DNA from: Methylomonas methanica MC09
GTDB lineage: Bacteria > Pseudomonadota > Gammaproteobacteria > Methylococcales > Methylomonadaceae
NCBI RefSeq assembly: GCF_000214665.1
Contig: NC_015572.1
Coordinates: 1,922,001 to 1,986,000, forward strand
DNA: 64,000 nt
Direction: 5' to 3'
Position numbers and translations under genes: made by a program. Of the stretch, positions 22,968 through 32,067 are shown piece after piece. The notes beneath the pieces are model-generated. The model saw nothing but the letters and a program-made list of their open reading frames with translations, was not told the origin of the DNA and did no database searches. How positions within the stretch are numbered: the first letter of the stretch is position 1; the number at the start of each line of letters is the position of its first letter.

Positions 22968-24764
22968 TTAGCGCACCTTGACGCGGGTTAATTCGGTGCC
23001 GTCCGGACTGATCACATGCGTGGAGCACGCCAGACAGGGATCGAAACTATGCAGGGTGCGCAGAATTTCCACCGGTTCTTTCGGGCGTTCCACTTTGGTG
23101 TTCATCAGTGCGGCCTCGAAGGCGCCGATGTTGCCTTGTTCGTCGCGTGGCGAACCGTTCCAGGTGGTCGGCACCACGCATTGGTAATTGGCAATTTTAG
23201 TGTCTTCTATTTTCAGCCAATGCCCCAAGGCGCCGCGCGGTGCTTCGGTAAAGCCCACGCCCTTGACGCTGCTGGGCCAGGTGTCCGGGTCCCAGCGCTC
23301 GACGTTGGCGGTGGTCAGATCGCCGGCCTTGATATTGGCCATCAATTTATCCATGAAATAACGCATTTTGCCGGCCGCCCATTGCGCTTCCAGTCCGCGC
23401 GCGGCGGTTCTGCCCAGGGTGGAGAACAAGGCGCTGACCGGTACATCCAGGGTTTTTAAGACGAAATTGATTTGTTCGGTGATTTCCTTGTTGCCCTGCG
23501 CGTAGCCCACCACATAGCGAGCCAGCGGCCCGACTTCCATGGCATGGCCGCGCCAACGCGGCGCTTTGATCCAGGAATATTTGGCGGCCTCATCCAGCTC
23601 CTGGATATGCGTTCGGTCGCCCTTGGTATTGGGGCCGATTTTATAGTTGGGTTCGGTAATGCCGTCCCAGGGATGCAGACCAACCGCTTCGTCCGGGTAG
23701 CTGTACCAGGAATGCGGCACGAATTCCTTAATTTGTTCGGGATCGGTCAGATCCACTTCATGCACTTTGCTTAAATCGCCGTTGATGATGGCGCCGCGCG
23801 GCATTAATAAGTTGGACGCCGAATAGTCGTTGGCCTTGTCGGGAATGTCGCCGTAGGCTAACAAGCTGGTCCCGGACAATCCGCCGCCGTACATCCAGCC
23901 TTTGTAGAACTGGGCAATCGCCAATAAATCCGGAATGTAGACTTGGTCGATAAAGGTGATGGTGCGATCGATAATCGACGAAATTAAATTGAGCCGTTCC
24001 ATGTTGACCGCGCCCACCGCGCCGACGCCGTCGATATTGATGGCGCACGGTACGCCGCCCACCAGCCAGTTGGGATGCGGATCTTTGCCGCCGAAGACGG
24101 TGCGGATTTTCATGATGTCTTTTTGAAAATCCAGGGCCTCCAGGTAATGCGTGACCGCCAGTAAGTCGGCTTCCGGCGGCAGCAAATAGGCCGGGTTGGT
24201 CCAGTAACCGTTTTTAAACGGGCCGAGCTGGCCGGACTCCACGAACTTCTTCAAACGGTTTTGGGTATCGCGAAAATAGCCCGGCGAGGATTTGGGGTGG
24301 CTCGGCGAAATCTGCTGTTGCAAGGCCGAGGTGGCATTGGGGTCGGCCTTTAAGGCGTTTACCGGATTCACCCAATCCAAGGCGTGCAGGTGATAAAAAT
24401 GCACCAAGTGATCGTGGGCCTGCAAGCTGAGTTGCATGATGTTGCGGATGGAATTGGCGTTTTCCGGAATCTTGATGTTCAGCGCGTCCTCGACCGCCCG
24501 TACCGACGTCAAGGCATGGGTGCCGGTGCAGACGCCGCAGATGCGTTGCACGAAGGCCCAGGCGTCGCGCGGATCGCGGCCTTTTAAAATCACTTCCAGA
24601 CCGCGCCACATGGTGCCGCTGGAAATGGCGTTACGAATGATGTTGTCCTCGTCGATATTGACTTCGCAACGCATGTGGCCCTCGATACGAGTGACCGGGT
24701 CGACAACCACGCGGCGGCCGGCATCGTCCAAATGAAAACCGTTGGGGGTGTTTCTGACTGTCAT
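22968..24764 (-). CDS. hupL: [NiFe] uptake hydrogenase large subunit HupL
   Basis: A 598-residue catalytic subunit that oxidises H2 at the [NiFe] centre on the periplasmic side. The four nickel ligands are Cys76 and Cys79 ([14 protein letters not shown]) and Cys577 and Cys580 (DPCLACSTH). Processing after His583 would remove 15 residues (ending VKVR), the job of HupD. RIEGHMR is at residues 26-32. It overlaps hupS by one base (TAATG). Confidence 0.97.
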   Translation of the reverse strand: MTVRNTPNGFHLDDAGRRVVVDPVTRIEGHMRCEVNIDEDNIIRNAISSGTMWRGLEVILKGRDPRDAWAFVQRICGVCTGTHALTSVRAVEDALNIKIPENANSIRNIMQLSLQAHDHLVHFYHLHALDWVNPVNALKADPNATSALQQQISPSHPKSSPGYFRDTQNRLKKFVESGQLGPFKNGYWTNPAYLLPPEADLLAVTHYLEALDFQKDIMKIRTVFGGKDPHPNWLVGGVPCAINIDGVGAVGAVNMERLNLISSIIDRTITFIDQVYIPDLLAIAQFYKGWMYGGGLSGTSLLAYGDIPDKANDYSASNLLMPRGAIINGDLSKVHEVDLTDPEQIKEFVPHSWYSYPDEAVGLHPWDGITEPNYKIGPNTKGDRTHIQELDEAAKYSWIKAPRWRGHAMEVGPLARYVVGYAQGNKEITEQINFVLKTLDVPVSALFSTLGRTAARGLEAQWAAGKMRYFMDKLMANIKAGDLTTANVERWDPDTWPSSVKGVGFTEAPRGALGHWLKIEDTKIANYQCVVPTTWNGSPRDEQGNIGAFEAALMNTKVERPKEPVEILRTLHSFDPCLACSTHVISPDGTELTRVKVR

Positions 24765-25855
24765 TATTGTTCTGCTCCAGGCTGTTTGTCACCGGGTTGT
24801 TTGGCGCGATGCAAGGCGGTCAAACCGGCATGCGCGGCAATGCCTGCGCCCACTACGGCAGCCGCGGTACCGCCCACTGCGTCGGCATTGGCTTCGATAC
24901 CGAACTGATTGATATCGGTGAGGCGGTCGTAAAAACTGCCTTTATCCCAAAAGCCGTCTTCGGAGCAGCCGATACAGCCGTGGCCGGATTGAATCGGAAA
25001 GGAGGTGCCTTCGTTCCATTTCACGGTCGAGCAGGCGTTATAGGTGGTCGGTCCTTTGCAGCCCATTTTGTACAGACATTGGCCTTGGCGGGCGGCTTCG
25101 TCGTCCCAATGTTCGACGAATTGGCCGGCGTCGAAATGCGGGCGCCGGTAGCATTTATCGTGAATGCGCTGGCTGTAAAACATCTGCGGCCGGCCTTGTT
25201 TGTCCAGGGTAGGCAGCTTGTCGAAGGTCAACAGATAAGCCACCACGGCGGTCATCACTTCGGCAATCGGCGGACAGCCGGGCACTTTGATGATGGGTTT
25301 GTCGGCCAAGCCGGGTACTTTGTGCACCGGTGTGGCACGGGTCGGATTAGGCTTGGCGGCCTGTACGCAACCCCAGGAGGCGCAGGAGCCCCAGGAAATA
25401 ATGGCCTTGCAGCTTTCCGCCGCGTATTTCAGTTGATCGACGAAGGGCTTGCCGCCGATGATGCAATACATACCGTCTTCGGCCAGCGGCGGATTGCCTT
25501 CTACCGCCAGGATATAGTTACCTTTGTATTTTTCGACGATCTCGGTGACGATAGCTTCGGCGTTATGGCCGGCCGCCGCCATGATGGTGTCGTCGTAATC
25601 CAGCGACAGCATGGATAGGATCACATCTTTTGCTAAGGGATGGCCGGAACGGATAAAGGATTCCGAGCAGCAAGTGCACTCCAGACCGTGCAGCCATAGC
25701 ACCGGGATGCGCGGCTTGGTTTCCATGGCGTGGGCTATTTTCGGGGCAAAAGCCGGGGAAAGTCCCAGCGAGGCGGCGGTTAGGCTGCAAAACTTCAGAA
25801 AACTGCGGCGGGTGATGCCTTGGCGACGCATCACATCGTAAAAGGTTTCGATCAC
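24764..25855 (-). CDS. hupS: [NiFe] uptake hydrogenase small subunit HupS, oxygen-tolerant type
   Basis: A 363-residue iron-sulfur subunit. I place the start at GTG (25853-25855), with AGGAG 5 bases upstream, which gives an N-terminus like other family members; an ATG 7 codons upstream overlaps that ribosome site. The Tat signal has RRSFLK (residues 16-21) and cleavage is likely before Met44. Cys60, Cys62 and Cys63 (ECTCCSE) plus Cys158 and Cys163 (GSCASWGC) become 17, 19, 20, 115 and 120 in the mature protein, the set that binds the [4Fe-3S] cluster of oxygen-tolerant enzymes. A C-terminal helix anchors it in the membrane. Confidence 0.96.
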   Translation of the reverse strand: MIETFYDVMRRQGITRRSFLKFCSLTAASLGLSPAFAPKIAHAMETKPRIPVLWLHGLECTCCSESFIRSGHPLAKDVILSMLSLDYDDTIMAAAGHNAEAIVTEIVEKYKGNYILAVEGNPPLAEDGMYCIIGGKPFVDQLKYAAESCKAIISWGSCASWGCVQAAKPNPTRATPVHKVPGLADKPIIKVPGCPPIAEVMTAVVAYLLTFDKLPTLDKQGRPQMFYSQRIHDKCYRRPHFDAGQFVEHWDDEAARQGQCLYKMGCKGPTTYNACSTVKWNEGTSFPIQSGHGCIGCSEDGFWDKGSFYDRLTDINQFGIEANADAVGGTAAAVVGAGIAAHAGLTALHRAKQPGDKQPGAEQ

Positions 25856-26310
25856 GTAAGCTCCTGGCGTTGTCATTTTTCTGACTGAACGTTGGCAATA
25901 GCCGGGGGAGGCGGTTACCGGTTTCAGCGCGGCACTCTCAAAAACCAAGCCGGTTTTTGGGTGCCGAATTATTTAACCCGCGAGTCTTGTTTGAGCCGAG
26001 AGTCGGCATGATTAATCGCAACATTTGTGCCTGATTGCGGTCAGGCGTAAAACCCTGAGAATTGTGGGCTAAATGGGCTGGGTGTCGCGAATGCTTTGTA
26101 CGTCTTATTACAAATACGACAAAGTACCGGAGCAAATGCGCGGAATATGACATTGAGATTAAGGTGCCGGTTCGTTCGATTTAGGCCAGGTGAGGATGGA
26201 AAAGATATCAATAGGTGTATTTTCCACAACTGTAAATAACCTTATTGTCGAATTGCGGACGACAAAAATTTAGACAATCGGTTGGGGGATTTTTATCGCT
26301 AATTTAGTTC
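25856..26310 (-). promoter_or_regulatory. hup control region
   Basis: A 455-base stretch without a convincing gene. It separates the COG0523 GTPase gene from hupS and holds the sigma-54 type promoter at 26018-26031. About 150 bases of leader would precede hupS. AT-rich sequence upstream (26200-26280) could hold activator sites, but I see no clear repeat. Confidence 0.5.
26018..26031 (-). promoter_or_regulatory. sigma-54 (-24/-12) promoter of hupSL
   Basis: On the minus strand it reads GGCACAAATGTTGC: the -24 GG and -12 GC are exactly 10 bases apart and the whole fits the consensus TGGCAC-N5-TTGC except for A at the first position (AGGCAC). Transcription would begin near 26006, about 150 bases before hupS. 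Uptake hydrogenase operons elsewhere are often driven by RpoN with HoxA/HupR activators; no such regulator gene is in the window. Confidence 0.65.
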
Positions 26311-27285
26311 TCAATGCAGTCGTATCGGATTTTGATCGCGCTTTGTACCCAAGTGGTTTAACAATTCCTTGGCCACCTGTTCCGGATTCGAAATCGTGAT
26401 CAGCACCAAGCGGCTGCGTCTGTCCTGATTCGGTCGTTCCGGCAACGGCACGGGCGGATGTAAATGACCGGCTACGCCGTGCACCGCGAACGGTGTTGCG
26501 CAATCAGGGATATACACCACGCCTTTGATTCGAACCAAGTCATCGGCGTGGTTTGTCAACAAGGTTTGCAAAGTGGCCTGTAATTGGGGCCAGCTCGGCG
26601 TGTGTTCCATGTAAAGCGACAGGCTGCGAAAGCTGTGTTCCGGCAAGGCTTGGCCGGAGGGGACTCGCCGGAATGATGGTGGCGTTCTGCTTGGCAAGGT
26701 GCCGGCATTGAGTTGATCGCGCGTAGCCGTCAACGTTGGCGTGGCCGGTGCCTGCAGCTTTAAGTAATCCAACAGTTCAGCGTGTTGCGCGGCATCGGCC
26801 AGATCGGCGTGAGTCAGTAGCAACAGGTCGGCCCAGGCCATTTGCGCACGGGCTTCGGCGTGGCGCTCCAGGTGAGCAATGGCGGACGGAATCGCCAACG
26901 TAGTAACGATTTGTTGCAAAAGGTAGCGTTTGGATAGCCAGGACTCGCGCAGCAGCGTATCCAAAATGGGCTCCGGATTGGCAACGCCGCTGGTTTCGAT
27001 GATGATGCGTTCGAAAGGTTTGATGTCTGTCTTATTCCAAGCCATCCATAAATTCTTCAAAGTCGGCGCCAACGCGCCTTTGATCTGACAACACAAGCAG
27101 CCGCCGGATAGTACCGTCATCGGAATGTCTTGTATTTGCAGTAAATCCTGATCGATAGGCGTAGCGCCGAACTCATTGATCACCACCGCCGTTTTCACCC
27201 CGTCCGCCAACAGCCGGTTTAACAGCGTGGTCTTGCCGCTACCCAGAAAGCCGGTGATCACGATGACGGGGATTTTGTCCTGCAC
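26311..27285 (-). CDS. COG0523 (CobW/G3E family) GTPase
   Basis: A protein of about 324 residues with [12 protein letters not shown] (Walker A), the metal-binding GGCLCC (CxCC) motif, and ETSGVANPEP. COG0523 GTPases deliver or sense metals, mainly zinc, cobalt or nickel. The GTG at 27285 is preferred: AGGAG lies 8 bases before it, within and after the stop of the LRR-Roc-COR-TIR gene; the TTG at 27291 would be only 2 bases from that site. It lies between that gene and the hydrogenase operon, so zinc or nickel are both possible cargoes. It is only distantly like the second COG0523 gene at 36789. Confidence 0.82.
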   Translation of the reverse strand: MQDKIPVIVITGFLGSGKTTLLNRLLADGVKTAVVINEFGATPIDQDLLQIQDIPMTVLSGGCLCCQIKGALAPTLKNLWMAWNKTDIKPFERIIIETSGVANPEPILDTLLRESWLSKRYLLQQIVTTLAIPSAIAHLERHAEARAQMAWADLLLLTHADLADAAQHAELLDYLKLQAPATPTLTATRDQLNAGTLPSRTPPSFRRVPSGQALPEHSFRSLSLYMEHTPSWPQLQATLQTLLTNHADDLVRIKGVVYIPDCATPFAVHGVAGHLHPPVPLPERPNQDRRSRLVLITISNPEQVAKELLNHLGTKRDQNPIRLH

Positions 27286-27296
27286 AGCCAACTCTC

Positions 27297-30131
27297 CTAC
27301 CCAGCACCTAATCTCGTCCGCGCCGGAACATTTTCTGCCTCTAATCTACGAACTTTTCGCTCTCTGGCGGCTTCGATGACAGGCCGCAGACGCTCCGAAA
27401 CCCGGCACCAAGCACCATCCTGGTCGGCGGCGGAGCTAATCCATTCGTCTGGGGCGCCTTGAATTGCCGCCAACGGCAAGTCTTGCCAGTCGGTCTTGCG
27501 TAACATGATCGGCACGACAGACTTTTCGCCGCGCCGATGCGCGTCCAGTGCTGCCTGAAATTCCTGCAGGTAACAAAAATCGGAATTGACGAAGTCCGGG
27601 CTAACCAGACACAACACAATGTCCGTTTGCTCCAGTTGCTGCAAAATCTCCGGCAGCCATTCGTCGCCAGCCTCGATGTCGCGGTCGTCCCAAAGCTGTA
27701 GTTTTTGCAATCGGACCAATGGCGACAAATGGGCTCGCAGCGATTTCAAATGCGCCAAATCTCGATGCGAATACGAGACAAAAGCCTTGACCGGCAGCTG
27801 CCGATTTTCGTCGCGCATTGCGGCTTCCTCTATGCCGTCCAATAAACCGGCAATGGGAATTTGCCTTTTAAGTTCTTTAACAAAAATTTCAGTCACACGG
27901 GCTTTCTCTGCTTCGACCAACTCGTCGTAATCCTTATAACCATCGCAATCCGGTACCGGTACCCGTTCGACAAAATCCAGCCCAGTAAAATCGGCGACGA
28001 TTTCCTTGACCGTTTCCCGGATAAAGCTCAGCAAGCGCCGCCGCTCGTTGCCGCAAATATCGATCAATAATTGCTGATCCTCCTTGTCCCAACGCACCCT
28101 GGCCAAGGCATCGAATACCGACGCTTTATGCAACACCATACCAGTGCGCCAGCGTTCATTACCGCGTATGAAGTCATGCAGCTTTACCATCAGCCTCGGG
28201 AATACGCTATTGGGTAAAAATGCCGGGAAATGCATCACAAAGCGCAGCATGGCGCCGTCGGGCGCAAATTCCGGCGCGTTGGCCGGCAATAATTGCGGCA
28301 CGATAAAATCGCTGGGGCCGATAGGAAAGCACAGTTCAAACTCCTGCATTACCCGCACGATGTAATACAGTTTATCTTTGGGATATATAAATTCGCGCTC
28401 ACTGGTGTTATGGCTTTGGTAGCGCGGATCGTTGATCACCGCGTCGAAATCCCGTTCGCGTAACAAGCCGCCTTGTTCGGCGACGATACTTGAGTTGATG
28501 ATGCGATAGACACCGTTGGTCAGCCACAGCGGATTGAGGATTTGGGTATCGAAATACTGCAGGTCTCTGAAATTGATCAACACCCCCAAGTCGTGCAGAA
28601 ACTGCAACAGCACATCCTGACTTAGCCGCCGGGTCACACCCAATGCCTGGCACACCCGGCGATATTCGGCGGATTCGATATAGTCGTAGTTTTTCTGCAT
28701 CGCCACAAAGTGCCGTTTGACCGCCAGCCAGTGTCTTGGAAACGGCGTGCACCGGGTGTCGGCTTGCTCGATTTGCCGGCGTAAGGCCTCGCGAAATTCG
28801 ATAAACCCCAGATGCTCGGCGTCGGCGCAAGACAGCCGGTAAAACCCGGTAATCCGAGGATATTTTTCTGTAAGGCTTTTACGCTCAACCTCGAACGACG
28901 GGTTTTCGTCGATCTTGTTCAATACCACCAATACCGGCGAGCGGCCGCCGAAACTGTCGGCGTGCTTCAGCCATTTTTCTGCCTGATCGTCGTTGCGGCT
29001 GTTCAGCAACAACACATACACGCTACGCTGCGACAGAAAAAATTGATGTGTGGCGTGCATCACTTCCTGACCGCCGAAATCCCATAAATGCGCGGTAACC
29101 TGCTCGCCATCGCTCATGTCAAAGCTGGCCTGGCGAATGCGGATGCCGTGGGTCTGGCTTTCCTGACTATCGAAAGCCTCGTTCATCAGCCGTTTCACCA
29201 ACGAGGTTTTGCCGGCAGAGGCCTCACCGAGAAAGATCACTTTGACTTCATTCAGCCGTTCGCCGTCGCCGCCCAATTCCTCAAAATAATCGCGCACCGC
29301 TTGCGGCGAGTCGCGGGCGATTTCAGCTGGCGGGCAGACTAGCGGACAATCTTGGATACAAATGACAGAATCATTCTCATAATATTCGTCAGAATTCCAA
29401 GATACATCTATTCGATTTTGAATAAGGCCAAAAAGCGGCCAAAGATCGGTAATTTCAGTAAAACCGACATCCAGCTTATTCAAATTGTTTAAGCCGATCA
29501 AAGGGGTCAAATCAGCGATTTTGGTACTTAAGCAGTCAAGTTCCTGCAGTTGGGTCAAGCCTGCCAGTGACCTCAAATCGCTGATTTGGGTGCGAAAACA
29601 GGTAAGTTTATGCAGTTGAGTCAAGCCTGCCAACGGCGTCAAATCGCTGATTTGGGTCTTGGAGCAGTCAAGCTGCTGCAGCTGGATCAGACCCGCCAAC
29701 GGCGTCAAATCACTGATTTGGGTGTCGAAGCAGTAAAGGTGCTGCAGCTGGATCAAGCCTGACAGCGGCGTCAAATCGCTGATTTGGGTCCCGGAGCAGT
29801 AAAGGTGCTGCAGCTGGATCAAGCCCGCCAGCGGCGTCAAATCGCTGATTTGGGTCCCGGAGCAGTATAGTTGATGTAGGTGAATCAGACCGGTCAGCGG
29901 CGTCAAATCGCTGATTTGGGTGTCGTAGCAGTAAAATTGCTGCAGTTGGATCAAGCCCGCCAACGGGGTCAAGTCGGCAAGCTCAGGATTGCGACTTATA
30001 TCCAATGATTCCAGCCAAACACAATCTGCAAGCGGGTCCGGCAAATGGGATAAATCCAGATCACTTAAATCCAGTTGCGGATTTCGGGTTAATTTATTTT
30101 CGGCAATGCGCTGCAAGGCTGCTTCAGACAT
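27297..30131 (-). CDS. LRR-Roc-COR-TIR (ROCO-type) protein
   Basis: A 944-residue multidomain protein. Residues about 40-240 hold leucine-rich repeats with a 22-residue period (TQISDLTPLAGLIQLQHLYC). A Ras-like Roc GTPase follows, with P-loop GEASAGKTSL (about 297-306), DFGGQEV and NKID; then a COR region (about 480-760). At the end lies a TIR domain (about 780-930): AFVSYSHRD, WDDRDIEAGDEW, and SPDFVNSDFCYLQEF with the Glu expected for NAD-cleaving TIRs. ROCO proteins are GTP switches; bacterial TIR domains often act in immunity by consuming NAD. A switch-controlled NADase is inference. The COG0523 GTPase gene follows immediately. Confidence 0.85.
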   Translation of the reverse strand: MSEAALQRIAENKLTRNPQLDLSDLDLSHLPDPLADCVWLESLDISRNPELADLTPLAGLIQLQQFYCYDTQISDLTPLTGLIHLHQLYCSGTQISDLTPLAGLIQLQHLYCSGTQISDLTPLSGLIQLQHLYCFDTQISDLTPLAGLIQLQQLDCSKTQISDLTPLAGLTQLHKLTCFRTQISDLRSLAGLTQLQELDCLSTKIADLTPLIGLNNLNKLDVGFTEITDLWPLFGLIQNRIDVSWNSDEYYENDSVICIQDCPLVCPPAEIARDSPQAVRDYFEELGGDGERLNEVKVIFLGEASAGKTSLVKRLMNEAFDSQESQTHGIRIRQASFDMSDGEQVTAHLWDFGGQEVMHATHQFFLSQRSVYVLLLNSRNDDQAEKWLKHADSFGGRSPVLVVLNKIDENPSFEVERKSLTEKYPRITGFYRLSCADAEHLGFIEFREALRRQIEQADTRCTPFPRHWLAVKRHFVAMQKNYDYIESAEYRRVCQALGVTRRLSQDVLLQFLHDLGVLINFRDLQYFDTQILNPLWLTNGVYRIINSSIVAEQGGLLRERDFDAVINDPRYQSHNTSEREFIYPKDKLYYIVRVMQEFELCFPIGPSDFIVPQLLPANAPEFAPDGAMLRFVMHFPAFLPNSVFPRLMVKLHDFIRGNERWRTGMVLHKASVFDALARVRWDKEDQQLLIDICGNERRRLLSFIRETVKEIVADFTGLDFVERVPVPDCDGYKDYDELVEAEKARVTEIFVKELKRQIPIAGLLDGIEEAAMRDENRQLPVKAFVSYSHRDLAHLKSLRAHLSPLVRLQKLQLWDDRDIEAGDEWLPEILQQLEQTDIVLCLVSPDFVNSDFCYLQEFQAALDAHRRGEKSVVPIMLRKTDWQDLPLAAIQGAPDEWISSAADQDGAWCRVSERLRPVIEAARERKVRRLEAENVPARTRLGAG
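29480..29990. repeat. tandem 66-bp repeats coding for LRRs
   Basis: About eight copies of a 66-bp unit (coding TQISDLTPLAGLIQLQ...) run through the 5' part of the ROCO gene. On the plus strand the phrase GGCGTCAAATCGCTGATTTG recurs nearly unchanged. The near-identity at DNA level suggests recent duplication or gene conversion. Confidence 0.8.
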
Positions 30132-30286
30132 AGGGACAGTTCCATTGAATTCGGTGCTGATAATCTATCACGGATGCTGATGGGATAAGAAGTTTGCTGA
30201 CTGTATCGCTCAGGGCCGCAGGTTGATAAAAATCGAGCAATTGCCCAAACTTGGCCGGGGTAATGATGGGATAGCAAGTGAAAGCA

Positions 30287-30560
30287 TCAAGCCGACACTT
30301 GGTAAGATTCCAACGCCTCCAGCATAGCTTGTTTGGGCGAATTGCAACCGGTGCGTCCGGATAAAGTTCCTGGACGGCTTGGGGCTGCAGACGCGCACTG
30401 TTGGCGTACAGTGTCGAGTTCGTCTTCGGTTTGGATGGCTGAGGCATGCATGGTTAGCGGCTGGCGACGACGGAAGCGTTGCTTGTCGTCGTCATTAACG
30501 ACCAAACGACCGTTTTTGAACACCAAGGCCGCATTGGCGAAGATTGCACGGTAGTCGGCT
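30287..30560 (-). pseudogene. possible gene remnant
   Basis: A minus-strand frame without a good start reads ADYRAIFANAALVFKNGRLVVNDDDKQRFRRR, which looks like the C-terminal strand of an amidohydrolase-type protein (perhaps a formylmethanofuran dehydrogenase A-like protein), then continues as low-complexity sequence. It occupies part of the 568-base gap 30132-30699. Nothing else in that gap looks like a gene. The identification is weak. Confidence 0.25.
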
Positions 30561-30699
30561 TGCGGTTGGGCAGCAAACGCTCCCTGCGTTTTGCCGCATT
30601 TCCCACATCCCTGTGGGCCTTATATAGCATGGTGTCCGGCACAGGGTAGTTGCGATTTGAGCCAGCCTGCACGCAACTTTTCCAAAGCAACAATGGTTG

Positions 30700-32013
30700 T
30701 CAGCGGCGGACTGGATAACAAAGTCGCAGACTACACCGCGCTTGCGCCAGTTTGCCGTCTTGGACGTTGATCAGGCCGTTGCCGTCCAGATCGCGCACGT
30801 CGTTGGCGGCGGCTTGCGGCGTTTTACTGGCCGCCCCTAAAATCAAAGCGATGTCGATGCGGTCGATATCGCCGTCCAGGTCGACGTCGCCCAAGGCCGG
30901 TACGCTGAAGGTGACTTCGTCGTAGCCTGGATTGGCACCATCATGTACCGTCAGTTTGAAGGTGTAATTGCCGGCTTGCAGCGGAATAAAACGCGGCGTC
31001 GCGGTTGTCGCGCCAACCAAAGTTACTGCGGGGCCTTGGGTTTGCCGCCAATCGTAGCCTAGCGGATTCGGCCCGGGTTGCGGGTCGCTGCTAGCGCTGC
31101 CGTCCAAAACCACAGTGCCGTTAAGCCTGACCACCCGGTCGGCGCCGGCATCGGCTACCGGTAACAATTGCGGCGGCGGGGGCGGCGGCAAGCTATCGAC
31201 CATATCCAGCAGCGCGGCGGAATAATCGGCGGCGCTAAGGCCGGCGTTGAATAGCACGTAAAAAGGCTCGGAGGCATTGTGGCGTTGGTTGGACAGCACT
31301 TGCAACTCGACCCGGTAGGCACCGACCGGGCCGCCGGCGACGCCGATCGCGTTTTCCAGGAAGAAGTTCAAATGGGTATGCAGGCTGCCCTGGTTGTTTG
31401 CGGCATCGACGATCATCTCGGCTTTGCCGCCGATGCCCGCGCCGGTGAAGAACGTGAAGCTTTCCTGGCTGCCCGCGCCCGGCGCGAAGCAAAACAGTTG
31501 GCCGCCGCATTGGTGGTAGTCGGTAATCACCGTAGCGGGATCGATGCCGCCGGCCAATTTGATGCGTACGTTAGCGGGCGCATCGGCCCAGGCTCGGACG
31601 GCACTGTCCCAGTAACGCAACGTGCCGATAGCGTGGTAACGCACTAGCTCGCCCGGATTTAACATGTTCTGAACCGCTTGAAAACCGGGATTCGGCGTTT
31701 TATTCGGGCCGCCGGAAAAATCGCGAAAATCGCTCAAAAACACTATTTGGCCGCTGGAACCTTCGATCGGCAGCGTGTTCGGCGGTAGCATCAAATCGGC
31801 GGCCAATTGCGCCAAATCGCAGCCGACCGCCCCCGGCGTGCGGCAGAAACCGGCGGCCATGCTGTCGCCGTCGCCCCAGATTTCCACGTCCAGATGCACG
31901 GCCCGTGCCGGCGCCGACAATCCGAGCAGCATTGCCAGCACCAACGTCGTTTGACGCGCCGACAGCGCGGTTTTATTGAAAAATACCGAAGATGGCGAAA
32001 TGAAACTTGGCAT
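30700..32013 (-). CDS. secreted zinc-locus protein with PKD and dockerin-like domains
   Basis: A 437-residue exported protein. Signal peptide to about residue 38 (LGLSAPARA); then a domain (about 39-280) related to its neighbour at 34382: YHAIGTLRYWDSAV, the motif LHTHLNFFL and FYVLFNAGLS; a Pro linker (LPPPPPPQ); a PKD domain (about 293-375); and two Asp-rich calcium loops of dockerin type (DVDLDGDIDRIDI, DLDGNGLINVQD). The ATG at 32013 has AGGAG 8 bases upstream. The first domain resembles the Zur-repressed all3515 family of cyanobacteria, as I recall it. Extracellular zinc handling is inference. Confidence 0.6.
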   Translation of the reverse strand: MPSFISPSSVFFNKTALSARQTTLVLAMLLGLSAPARAVHLDVEIWGDGDSMAAGFCRTPGAVGCDLAQLAADLMLPPNTLPIEGSSGQIVFLSDFRDFSGGPNKTPNPGFQAVQNMLNPGELVRYHAIGTLRYWDSAVRAWADAPANVRIKLAGGIDPATVITDYHQCGGQLFCFAPGAGSQESFTFFTGAGIGGKAEMIVDAANNQGSLHTHLNFFLENAIGVAGGPVGAYRVELQVLSNQRHNASEPFYVLFNAGLSAADYSAALLDMVDSLPPPPPPQLLPVADAGADRVVRLNGTVVLDGSASSDPQPGPNPLGYDWRQTQGPAVTLVGATTATPRFIPLQAGNYTFKLTVHDGANPGYDEVTFSVPALGDVDLDGDIDRIDIALILGAASKTPQAAANDVRDLDGNGLINVQDGKLAQARCSLRLCYPVRR

Positions 32014-32067
32014 GTGCTTGACTCCTGGTTTGATGTTGAATGGTTGCAACGGGATTTATCAAAAATG

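Noticed and set aside
24767..25618. 283-codon plus-strand frame
   Set aside because: It lies wholly inside hupS on the other strand and has no family features; long antisense frames are common in GC-rich coding DNA.
29480..29990. Evenly spaced repeats as a CRISPR array
   Set aside because: They are in frame, 66 bp long without unique spacers, and code for leucine-rich repeats.
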